Part shown: piece by piece, positions 42,375 through 50,220 of the stretch
Layout: each line of letters begins with the position of its first letter
Position numbering within the stretch: the stretch's first letter is position 1
NCBI RefSeq assembly: GCF_900102545.1
Contig: NZ_FNBN01000001.1
Coordinates: forward strand, 239,198 to 303,197
Reading direction: 5' to 3'
DNA from: Chitinophaga filiformis
GTDB lineage: Bacteria > Bacteroidota > Bacteroidia > Chitinophagales > Chitinophagaceae
DNA: 64,000 nucleotides
The notes under the pieces: model-generated
Databases searched by the model: none
Seen by the model: only the letters and a program-made list of their open reading frames with translations
Told to the model about the DNA's origin: nothing
Made by a program: the position numbers and the translations under genes

Positions 42375-43439
42375 ATGAAAAAGATAGTTTTACTGCTGAT
42401 GGTGCTGTTCGCATTTCGCGCTGCCTACACCCAACAACCATTTTCCCAGGTAGATCATTGGCTTGACGCCCATGCCAGTGAAATGGGAGGCAGACTGATA
42501 CTGGTGGTCTATAAAGATGGGAAGGTGATTTATAGCCATGCGGTCAATGAAATGAATGGCAGACAGCAGATGCTGGTCAGGCTGATCGCTAAAAGGAAGG
42601 GAGCGGAACCGGATTTAGGCGACTATACCGAAACGACAAAACAACCCATTGCCAGTTGCAGCAAATGGTTGAGTGCAGCGCTGGTGATGACTTTTGTGGA
42701 TGAAGGCAAAATACGGTTAAACGATACAGTTGGGAAATTCCTTCCTGTACTTTCAAAAAACGGGAAAGGCGGCATTACGATCGGAGATTGCCTGTCCCAT
42801 ATGACAGGTATCCTGTCCCCGGATTTAAAAGAAGACCTGAAAGAGAAGCGGCAAGCAAATAATATGGATGAGGTGATCGCCCAGATCGGCGCCTATCCTA
42901 TAGAGGGACTTCCGGGAACAGTCTTTCGCTATAGCAATACCGGTCTGCAAATCGCCGGTGCAATACTCGAAAAGATCACCGGCAAGCGCTTTGAGACGTT
43001 GTTTGCCGAGCGCATCGCCGGGCCGCTGGGAATGAAAAACACGGATTTTGGATATGGCGCAGTAGCCCTACCTGCAGGCGGGGCCAGCAGCACACCCGAA
43101 GATTATATCCACTTTTTAACCATGATTTTAAACAAGGGCGTCTTCCATGGGAAAAGGATTTTATCGGAAAAAAGTATAGCCGCGATGCAAGTAAACAGAA
43201 TCACCCCTGATGTCAAAGTAGCCTATACGCCCGCGGAAGCCACAGGTGTAGGGTATGGTTACGGGGAGTGGATCATGGGCAGTGGTTGGGTCAGCAGTCC
43301 GGGGCTTTTTGGCAGTTACCCCTGGATTGACAACAGCAAGGGATACTGTGCGTTTTTGATGGCCTTTTATCTGAAAACTGACGGTCGGCAGGAAAAATAT
43401 GCTGAACTGAGAAAATTGGTCGATGAACAGATCAGGTAA
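42375..43439 (+). CDS. Serine hydrolase, class C beta-lactamase fold
   Basis: A 354-residue exported protein with a signal peptide (about 1-20). The SxxK motif is SCSK (about 96-99; ASCSKWLSAAL), the second motif YSN (FRYSNTGLQ, about 185), and a GYGYGEW segment takes the place of the KTG motif in this group. Such proteins are esterases, D-aminopeptidases or lactonases as often as beta-lactamases; no substrate can be named. It follows the lipoprotein hydrolase by 18 bp and is likely in the same transcript. Confidence 0.88.
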   Translation: MKKIVLLLMVLFAFRAAYTQQPFSQVDHWLDAHASEMGGRLILVVYKDGKVIYSHAVNEMNGRQQMLVRLIAKRKGAEPDLGDYTETTKQPIASCSKWLSAALVMTFVDEGKIRLNDTVGKFLPVLSKNGKGGITIGDCLSHMTGILSPDLKEDLKEKRQANNMDEVIAQIGAYPIEGLPGTVFRYSNTGLQIAGAILEKITGKRFETLFAERIAGPLGMKNTDFGYGAVALPAGGASSTPEDYIHFLTMILNKGVFHGKRILSEKSIAAMQVNRITPDVKVAYTPAEATGVGYGYGEWIMGSGWVSSPGLFGSYPWIDNSKGYCAFLMAFYLKTDGRQEKYAELRKLVDEQIR

Positions 43440-43561
43440 AATAACGCTTTCGATTGTTGCTTTCATGATCGCTTCAGCCTTTGATATCCTGAACTTTGAT
43501 ACTCTTGAACCATTACTGTAATTAAATGTATGTTCATAACTACTGGCTATTTTGATATACT

Positions 43562-43981
43562 ATGAATACAGCAGGATACTCAGCAACACCACTGGCTAAA
43601 AAATTGGGCATCAAAGACGGATTCATAATTCGCCTAGTGGGTCAACCAACATATTATTTTGATCTGTTTGAGGACATGCCTCTCAACATCCAGATACTCG
43701 ATGATACGACAACAGCCAAAAACCTTATTCATTATTTTACGAGGCAAGCAGACGATCTGCGCAGAGATATACCCTTATTAAAGAAAGAAATCCAAACCAA
43801 TGGGATGATATGGATCTCCTGGCCCAAGAAGGCATCAAAGATCTCCACTGATGTTACTGAAGACGTGATCCGGAACCTTGCGCTAAGCAATGGTCTTGTT
43901 GACATTAAAGTTTGTGCGATAGATGAAATCTGGTCCGGCCTTAAATTGGCCATACCGGTAAAGGACAGGGCCAAAAAATAA
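43562..43981 (+). CDS. DUF3052-family protein
   Basis: A 139-residue cytoplasmic protein opening with GYSATPLAKKLGIKDGF, a DUF3052 signature, followed by PKKASKISTDVTEDVIRNLAL and VDIKVCAIDEIWSGLKL. Function not known for the family. It stands alone with a hairpin behind it. Confidence 0.85.
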   Translation: MNTAGYSATPLAKKLGIKDGFIIRLVGQPTYYFDLFEDMPLNIQILDDTTTAKNLIHYFTRQADDLRRDIPLLKKEIQTNGMIWISWPKKASKISTDVTEDVIRNLALSNGLVDIKVCAIDEIWSGLKLAIPVKDRAKK

Positions 43982-44028
43982 AAAAACGATTGGTCCAGTG
44001 AAACAGATAAACAAAACTACAAAGAATA

Positions 44029-44052
44029 AGGGGCTAACACTGGTCAGCCCCT
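44029..44052. terminator. Bidirectional hairpin between convergent genes
   Basis: AGGGGCT and AGCCCCT with a 10-base loop between the DUF3052 gene and the convergent YWKNG-repeat gene. T-runs are weak on both sides. Confidence 0.55.
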
Positions 44053-44080
44053 ACAAATAGTACATACATCTAAACAATTC

Positions 44081-45154
44081 CTACTGCACTACATCAATAT
44101 CCATAGCATACGCTTGTACTGAACCATCAGTTAAATTAGTGACATTACCATTCATCCAGTATTTCGCCTTCGAATGGCTGGCATCTTCCCATTCGCCTCC
44201 GCAAACATAAATATCACCTGCATTTATATCTATCCTCGCTGAGCCACTGAACGGCTTAGTGCCCCATCGCGTAAATCCTGGAATTCCATTAATCCAGATC
44301 CCAACACGCTCTTCTTTTGAATTACGTCCGCCAGATCCTGAAACATATGCAATACCGTTATAGACTGCGACATCCCTCGCCTCGTAATAAGCAGTATTCG
44401 GGGTAAGTGCTATAGGCGCGTTATTCTTCCAGTACATGGCGACCTTACCGGTGTCGGCACCCAACAGCGTGCTGCCAACTACATATACATCTGTACCGTC
44501 CACGGCAAGCCCGAGTGCATTGTAATAAGCGTAGCCTGGAAGCGTGTTCAAAGTGTTTAAGTTGCCATTTTTCCAGTATGACCTATAATCCGGATTTGGC
44601 ACATAAACGTCGCCATTCGAGGCCACAACTGCCTGCCCAGTTAGTTCGCCACCAGGCAAGATATTAAGCACTCCATTTAACCAATACACCGCCGTTTCTA
44701 CATAACGGCCTATGTACCCTGTAATGTACACATCACCAGTTGCTGACACAGTAATACCACTGGTCCAAACATCTCCTGTTAAATTACTCCTGGGAAGCGT
44801 AAAGGCATTTCCATTGTGCCAATACATTCCCACCGCGTCGCCAGTTGAGAGATCATACGAAATTCCGGAAACGTATACATCACCTCCCACCACCTGTATG
44901 CCGGTAGCTTGTGTTCCTCCGGGCAAAACAGTTGTTACTATACCGGTGCCGTCATCTTTCCAATATACAGCCTGGTTATCCTGGGTTCCTGCTACATATA
45001 CAGTAGGACTTGTTAACGTTCCTGCACTGGCCTGCTTATTGGATTTTAATGTAAGATCCGCCTGATCTTCTATCATACTTTTCTTGCAACTGAAGAACAC
45101 GAGAAAAAGGGCTCCCGCCCAAACATGCCTGAAAATTCCTGCACATGCTTTCAT
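44081..45154 (-). CDS. Lipoprotein with YWKNG/DVYVAG-type repeats, propeller-like
   Basis: A 357-residue exported protein. The signal ends in a lipobox (FFSCKKS, Cys about 23). The mature protein is about seven repeats of 40-48 residues, each with a strand like GDVYVSG, then a variable turn and MYWHNG or YWKNG. Pattern and length fit a seven-bladed beta-propeller; the blades are well preserved at the DVYVxG and YWxNG positions. A paralogue lies at 61067-62041. Ligand and role are unknown. HAF-repeat and WD-like proteins are alternative comparisons. Confidence 0.7.
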   Translation of the reverse strand: MKACAGIFRHVWAGALFLVFFSCKKSMIEDQADLTLKSNKQASAGTLTSPTVYVAGTQDNQAVYWKDDGTGIVTTVLPGGTQATGIQVVGGDVYVSGISYDLSTGDAVGMYWHNGNAFTLPRSNLTGDVWTSGITVSATGDVYITGYIGRYVETAVYWLNGVLNILPGGELTGQAVVASNGDVYVPNPDYRSYWKNGNLNTLNTLPGYAYYNALGLAVDGTDVYVVGSTLLGADTGKVAMYWKNNAPIALTPNTAYYEARDVAVYNGIAYVSGSGGRNSKEERVGIWINGIPGFTRWGTKPFSGSARIDINAGDIYVCGGEWEDASHSKAKYWMNGNVTNLTDGSVQAYAMDIDVVQ

Positions 45155-45473
45155 TGATAAATGTTTATGGTTAATAAATATCTGTGCAGCAAAAGAACCC
45201 TGCTCCCGTTCATTTATTCAATGAACGCGTTATTTTGTCAATAGAAGTACACATTTTTTAATAATAACCGTGTAGCACAGCTATCATATCTGACTTCAAT
45301 AATTCACAGGAGGAGAAATAGACTGATTGAAAAAAATCCTGGAGATAAGAAAACAAAACAATATACGGGTTATACGTTAACAACATACGATAGGGTTTGT
45401 TTATGCAATTTAGCGAACTTGTACTATTATCATCACACTTTAGCGATTATATTTGAAGATGTATTTTGTATGC
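45155..45473. other. AT-rich intergenic stretch
   Basis: 319 bp without a gene. It ends with long A- and T-rich stretches typical of a promoter; ATTTTTTAATAATAAC and CAATTTAGCGAACTTG are seen but no clear TTTG/TAnnTTTG pair for the minus-strand repeat gene. Confidence 0.35.
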
Positions 45474-45911
45474 CTACGCATTCGTCATACCAATTCTCGT
45501 TCTTACACCATAAATCATGACCATTGAAGCTCTGCCTGTTTCAATAAAATATTTTAATTCCTCCCCATTACTTAATTGAACCAAACCAAAAGTAAAAGGC
45601 CCACTTCGATACCCCTTGAAATCTCCGTATCGTCTATCTTCAGCACCATTCATCCTGCCAGACAATAACACTCCACTTTCTTTTGTAATCAGCTTTCTGG
45701 ACGTCAAGACACTGAAATTATCTTCATCAATTACAGTTGAACAAATTACCAATTCATTGTCAGACAGCTCAATTACTATCTCTGGAAACGAATTATTGAA
45801 ACCTGTATCTTCTTCATAAAACCTTGTCCATTTAAAGTCATACGGTTTCATCGTATGTCTTTTAATAGAAGCAGTACAAATATTGTGAATTGATCTGTCA
45901 GATTTCTCCAT
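45474..45911 (-). CDS. Unknown small protein
   Basis: A 145-residue protein, mostly beta (FPEIVIELSDNELVICSTV, SVLTSRKLITKESGVL, YGDFKGYRSGPFTFGLVQLSNGE), without signal peptide or known motif; about 70 bp of AT-rich sequence before it. A start further in (MKPYDFKWTRFY, residue 21) is possible. It may be an immunity-like protein, but nothing supports that beyond size and isolation. Confidence 0.5.
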   Translation of the reverse strand: MEKSDRSIHNICTASIKRHTMKPYDFKWTRFYEEDTGFNNSFPEIVIELSDNELVICSTVIDEDNFSVLTSRKLITKESGVLLSGRMNGAEDRRYGDFKGYRSGPFTFGLVQLSNGEELKYFIETGRASMVMIYGVRTRIGMTNA

Positions 45912-46173
45912 TTACATGGCTTTTTACAATGAAAATTATTAGTAATTCTAAAAATAGTGTTATTTAATCGTGCGGCAAAAGCGGATAGAAGGCCCTATGG
46001 TCATATCATTACATCTATCAGGATCTTGTACTGAAGTTGCTATTCTAAGTCAATTTGTTATAAGCAATAATGCCCGCTCGTTATAACGCAGGCGTTGAAG
46101 CCACATGTACAACACTGGTTTCATTGGTACCAGACATTGATAGTCGCTACGGCACAAAGATAATTCCAAGCCC

Positions 46174-46602
46174 CTATTTCACAACTTCACTCACCAGAAT
46201 GACAGGCATAGCATTCGTATAGTTCACAAAATCTGCACGAATCGCGTCTCTATTTGGAGCGATAGCCGCCTGATACTCACTTAAGCTTTTTACATAGAAA
46301 GTGCCGATAGCCATAAAAGGTAAAGGTTGGTTGGGAATACCACTGGAGAGGCCTTTCTCAATAGTATATTTAACCAGATTTGATCCTAAAAAACCTGCCA
46401 CCATAGGCATGTGTTTAGTTTCATAATACTCCATATTGAAGGTTTTGCCTTCGGCATAAGGGTACATGATGGAAATTTTAATCAACCCTTTTTCAGTAAC
46501 ATCAGTATTGTGTTCTTTAGATTTTCCTGACTGCTTTTCCTGACTAAATGCAATGAAACTAGAGGTTAAAAGCAAACATGATAAGATTAATTTAAGCTTC
46601 AT
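46174..46602 (-). CDS. Exported EthD-domain protein
   Basis: A 142-residue protein with a signal peptide (about 1-20, LLLTSSFIAFS) and an EthD/dimeric alpha-beta barrel domain: IKISIMYPYAEG, YYETKHMPMV and PLPFMAIGTFYVKSLSEY. The family is a dimeric alpha-beta barrel related to EthD and NIPSNAP; the exported form is common in Bacteroidota. Role unknown. Confidence 0.8.
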   Translation of the reverse strand: MKLKLILSCLLLTSSFIAFSQEKQSGKSKEHNTDVTEKGLIKISIMYPYAEGKTFNMEYYETKHMPMVAGFLGSNLVKYTIEKGLSSGIPNQPLPFMAIGTFYVKSLSEYQAAIAPNRDAIRADFVNYTNAMPVILVSEVVK

Positions 46603-46700
46603 GACTGGTTAACTTTATTTAAAGAAATGTAAGACTTTAATAGCACTTAAGGAAATTTCGGGCGACTGAATATCTTCTCATAAATCAGACCATCGTATAT

Positions 46701-47100
46701 TTGATCATGCACTTCAAACTCCTGTTCCAGGCAGCGCTTATAGTACTTTCGATAGTACCGGCCAGCGGCCAGCTACGATCATCGATAGCTAAGGAAAATA
46801 TCACCTTCTCAGTGATCAACCCCGGCCGGGTTATGCGCATCAACCTGCAGGAGCCATTAAAAATCACCGCCGTTATCTGGAAGCAACAACATCTTCCTTT
46901 CGAAAAGAAAGACAAAAATAGCTATCTGCTCACATTCCCCCAGGAACTGACCCAATGATGAACCAATTATCGGTACCAACACATCAGACAAATACTACAA
47001 GGGAAGTGCCATGCTCCATACTATCAGGCAGATCATAGGTGATGCTGCTTTCAGGAAATGGCTGCAACGCCTGAACAAAGATCTTTATCATCAAACCGTC
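46701..47100 (+). pseudogene. Remnant of an M1-family metallopeptidase with an internal deletion
   Basis: Frame 1 (46701-46958) has a signal peptide and NITFSVINPGRVMRINLQEP, then TAVIWKQQHLPFEKK, as at the N-terminus of Bacteroidota M1 aminopeptidases. After a stop, a second frame (46966-47100) reads DKYYKGSAMLHTIRQIIGD, then NKDLYHQTV, which matches the later part of the same family. The catalytic HExxH part (some 300 codons) is gone. It can give no active enzyme. Confidence 0.75.
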
Positions 47101-47102
47101 TC

Positions 47103-47333
47103 TACCAATATGATCAGGTTAAATCAGATCTACAGGCTGGCTTTACCCCTGATTTCTTCGGTAAACCGGAAGCAACTGCCGAGGCGATCTTAAAACTGGT
47201 AGATAGTGAAAATCCGCCGTTACGGTTATTCCTCGGCAGCAAGGCATATCCCTGGGTAAAACAGGTGTATCAAACCCGCTATGCGGAATGGGATGCCTGG
47301 AGTGAAGTGTCAAACGAAGCCCATGGACACTAA
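47103..47333 (+). pseudogene. C-terminal fragment of a short-chain dehydrogenase, joined to the M1 remnant
   Basis: A frame reading YDQVKSDLQAGFTPDFFG, then ATAEAILKLVDSENPPLRLF, LGSKAYPWVKQVY and ending WDAWSEVSNEAHGH. This is the C-terminal tail of classical SDR proteins; the cofactor and catalytic parts are missing. It lies directly before an intact SDR gene, so it may be the end of a lost tandem paralogue fused to the M1 remnant by deletion. Confidence 0.75.
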
Positions 47334-47374
47334 ATATCTGTCCTCATTCTAAAACAACAATAAAAGATCATATC

Positions 47375-48223
47375 ATGAAAACGCAAAAAGTATGGTTCAT
47401 AACAGGCGCATCAAAAGGCTTTGGATTGGAAATTGCCAAAGCTGCGCTTGCAGCAGGTGATAAGGTAGTCGCAACAGTCAGAAACAACGCTGATCGGTTA
47501 AGGGCTATTCTCAAAAATGACAATGACGCACTGGTTGCAACACTCGATGTAACTAAGGAAGATCAGGTGAAACAAGGCGTGCAGGATGCGATAAAAAAAT
47601 TTGGCCGGGTAGATGTATTAGTGAATAATGCCGGCTATGGCCTGCTTGGTGCTACCGAAGAAGTATCTGATCTGGAAGTAAGAAAGCAATACGATACGAA
47701 TGTTTTCGGGCTACTGAATGTTACCAGGGCTATTTTACCCTACATGCGCAACCAGAAATCAGGACATATCATCAACATATCTTCCTTACTTGGTTATATA
47801 GCCTCTGTACCCGGATTCGGCCTGTATGGTTCTACTAAATTCGCAGTAGAAGGTATAACGGAGGGTCTGGCACTGGAAGTAAAACCACTGGGTATACATG
47901 TTACAACAGCGGCACCAGGCTATTTCAGAACAAAATTCGCCTCTACTGAATCCTATCAGGCGGCAGAAAAGGTCATTGATGCATACAAAGATACCGTAGG
48001 ACATGTAAGAGGATTCATCAGCCAAATAGATGGCAACCAGCCAGGCGACCCGGTAAGGCTGGCACAGGTAATCCTCAAGCTGGCTGCGAGTGAAAACCCA
48101 CCGATACACGTACCACTGGGATCGGATGCGGTAGCTGCCTTCCGGGCCAAAACAGTGCAGGCTGGCAAAGAAGTAGATGAATGGGAGAGCATATCTGCCA
48201 GTACAGACTATCCAAAAGATTAA
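47375..48223 (+). CDS. Short-chain dehydrogenase/reductase
   Basis: A 282-residue classical SDR. Cofactor loop TGASKGFG (about 10-17), NNAGYG (about 87-92), Ser in NISSLLG (about 138) and catalytic YGSTK (about 151-155) are all present. The C-terminal part (AILPYM ... ASENPPIHVPLG) is like the group of NADP-dependent oxidoreductases near quinone or ketone reductases. Substrate unknown. It follows the SDR fragment by 42 bp and ends in a terminator. Confidence 0.93.
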   Translation: MKTQKVWFITGASKGFGLEIAKAALAAGDKVVATVRNNADRLRAILKNDNDALVATLDVTKEDQVKQGVQDAIKKFGRVDVLVNNAGYGLLGATEEVSDLEVRKQYDTNVFGLLNVTRAILPYMRNQKSGHIINISSLLGYIASVPGFGLYGSTKFAVEGITEGLALEVKPLGIHVTTAAPGYFRTKFASTESYQAAEKVIDAYKDTVGHVRGFISQIDGNQPGDPVRLAQVILKLAASENPPIHVPLGSDAVAAFRAKTVQAGKEVDEWESISASTDYPKD

Positions 48224-48236
48224 GAAGCAATAAAAT

Positions 48237-48267
48237 AAAAGAGGACGCCTTTAAGACGCCCTCTTTT
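48237..48267 (+). terminator. Terminator after the SDR gene
   Basis: AAAAGAGGACGCC pairs with GACGCCCTCTTTT (outer 8 bp AAAAGAGG/CCTCTTTT exact) and ends in a T-run; 14 bases after the stop. Confidence 0.85.
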
Positions 48268-48297
48268 GCTATGATCAAGCGAATTCGATAAAGACGA

Positions 48298-48368
48298 TCA
48301 TTCCATTCTCAAACTCTTCACCGGGCGCAAGTTTGACATTTTTCAAACAACATTCAATATTAATTTAA
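48298..48368. pseudogene. Scar joining the tails of two lost genes
   Basis: Minus-strand 48330-48298 encodes LRPVKSLRME and a stop, the same ending as the FtsX-type permease at 58480. Plus-strand 48324-48368 encodes GASLTFFKQHSILI and a stop, nearly the ending of the 55744-56337 gene, and the similarity goes on for 25 bp past the stop. The two fragments overlap by a few bases. The stretch to 48531 carries the promoter of the Crp-family gene and nothing else I can name. Confidence 0.75.
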
Positions 48369-48531
48369 AATCGTAGGGCCGATAACACCCGATTGCCGAA
48401 ACTCCGATAACTACCCGATACTACATACACATGAAATCCCCCTAGATGCGGGAACTATAAAAACTTTGTCACCAATGCTAGTTTGTAATATTATAAATTT
48501 GAAAACCTGATCAAATAAACATGTACTGATA

Positions 48532-49107
48532 ATGGAATTGTTGTTTGCATATTTTGAATCAAAGTCCCGGCTAATACTGAGTGATGCAGAGAAGGAACTG
48601 ATCTCGGCAAAGTTCAGGTCCAAACATGTGAGAAAAAGACAGTACTTGTTGCAAGAAGGCGATGTATGCAAATATTTCAGTTTTATTGATCACGGTGCGG
48701 CACGTACATACTCAGTTGATGAAAAAGGAAATGAGCACATTTTACATTTCGGGATCGAAGGCTGGTGGATGGGCGATCATGAGAGTTTCACACATGATAT
48801 ACCCAGCAGGTTGAATATTGATACATTCGAGGACACTCATTTCCTGACCATAACCAAAGACTCTTTACAGGAGCTCATAGAAAAAATTCCAGCAGTTGCT
48901 ATAACCATTAAAACGATATATAATCAAAGAGCCATTTCAGCCGAGAAACGGATACATGCAGCGATAAGCCTTACGCCTGAAGAGCGATTCCAGGAGTTGA
49001 GGGCAACATATCCTGATTTTTTGCAAAGATTTCCGCTGGGTCAGATCGCTTCCTATTTGGGTATCTCTATAAAAACTTTAGGGCGAATCAGAAGCGGAGG
49101 CAAATAA
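48532..49107 (+). CDS. Crp/Fnr-family transcriptional regulator
   Basis: A 191-residue protein with a cyclic-nucleotide-binding jelly roll (about 20-120: YLLQEGDVCKYFSFIDHGAAR) and a C-terminal DNA-binding segment with FPLGQIASYLGISIKTLGRI. No Cys cluster for iron-sulphur is seen. This is the small CRP-like group abundant in Chitinophagaceae. The adjacent SDR gene is a possible target. Phosphate-binding RxS is not clear, so cAMP sensing is doubtful. Confidence 0.9.
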   Translation: MELLFAYFESKSRLILSDAEKELISAKFRSKHVRKRQYLLQEGDVCKYFSFIDHGAARTYSVDEKGNEHILHFGIEGWWMGDHESFTHDIPSRLNIDTFEDTHFLTITKDSLQELIEKIPAVAITIKTIYNQRAISAEKRIHAAISLTPEERFQELRATYPDFLQRFPLGQIASYLGISIKTLGRIRSGGK

Positions 49108-49284
49108 AAAGGCTTTCGGAATATTTGAATCATACCAATACAATTCAGTAAGTAGCCGCAACCATGCCCCTCTGATCAACAGCGACCATCCGTTATGAAA
49201 AACGTCATAGTTATTTCTGGTCAAATGTCCAATTCCTTCGTATTCCCATAGTCTAATTTTGTCTTAACGATAAAATCTGGAAAA

Positions 49285-49842
49285 ATGAAACAAACTATTT
49301 TGATGTCAGGTTTGGTTGTATTGCTCACAGCCTCCTGGAAAACGAAAGAAGGGCCGGTATTGGCAACAACCGCAACAACAGTAGCGCATACAGAAGGAAA
49401 TGGATCCCGACTAATCACCTCAAAAACTACAGAAATGAACGATTCAGCTGCATTGGAAGTTGTCAATAGATTATTTGAACGTTTTAAAGCCGGCGCATCG
49501 CCCACCGAACTGGCCAGCTTCTATGACGAAAAAGCCGATTGGTTCATTCCTGGTGACATCAGAAATGTCCCCTGGATCGGCAAAAGGACGGGACGACAAG
49601 AGATTGCCGAGCATTACAGGTTATTAAAGCAATATATCAAGCCTGAAAAGCTGGACATTACCGAGATCCTGACCAAGGGAAACAGGGTCGTTATTCTTGG
49701 CTATCTTGAATCCCGCTATAAAGAGAGTAATAAACTCATAAATTCAGAGTTCAGCATTGATATCATTGTCGAGAACGGCCTGATCACGCGCTATCACTTT
49801 TTGGAGGATTCCTTTGACGTATCGGTTAAGGCTAAGTCTTAA
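49285..49842 (+). CDS. Exported NTF2/SnoaL-like protein
   Basis: A 185-residue protein with a signal-like N-terminus (ILMSGLVVLLTAS) and a SnoaL-type fold (about 55-180): ALEVVNRLFERFKAG, ADWFIPGDIRNVPW, GRQEIAEHY and RYHFLEDSFDV. SnoaL-like proteins include isomerases and many proteins without known activity. Role unknown; possibly exported, although the signal is weak. Confidence 0.8.
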   Translation: MKQTILMSGLVVLLTASWKTKEGPVLATTATTVAHTEGNGSRLITSKTTEMNDSAALEVVNRLFERFKAGASPTELASFYDEKADWFIPGDIRNVPWIGKRTGRQEIAEHYRLLKQYIKPEKLDITEILTKGNRVVILGYLESRYKESNKLINSEFSIDIIVENGLITRYHFLEDSFDVSVKAKS

Positions 49843-50220
49843 TATAGCAGGCTTCCATGATCATACCTGAAAAACCAGTATGTGTATGTATTAGTTGCGA
49901 TATGCGTTCCTGTTAGGATGAGCCGTTATAAAAAGCTTTCCAATATTGATATGCCCCCAAGTGTTTAACTTTTTGGGGGCATATCAACACATTCCGAGGC
50001 TTATTGCTAAATGCCCGGGACAAGATTGTATTTTGGCCGCCTCGCGGAGTGGTATGTCTGGTTGATACCCTCCTTTATCGGACGTAAGGCGCTAACTTTT
50101 TAAATACAGGTTTCATTTTATGTGATTCGGTGACAGGTGTAACCAGATAACAGGTTTGTAAATTTTACAGGGTTATGTATATTTGAATGTACCTATACCT
50201 TCTCAATCCCATTATCTATT
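49843..50220. other. Gap holding a strong hairpin and a promoter region
   Basis: 378 bp without a gene. A long hairpin lies at 49946-49987 (own entry). The last 60 bp are AT-rich with TATGTATATTTGAATG and likely carry the promoter of the HEAT/LRR gene. Confidence 0.5.
49946..49987. terminator. Strong hairpin, possible bidirectional terminator
   Basis: Perfect 15-bp stem TTGATATGCCCCCAA / TTGGGGGCATATCAA with a 12-base loop. There is no T-run behind it; termination is likely only from stem strength. Confidence 0.6.
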
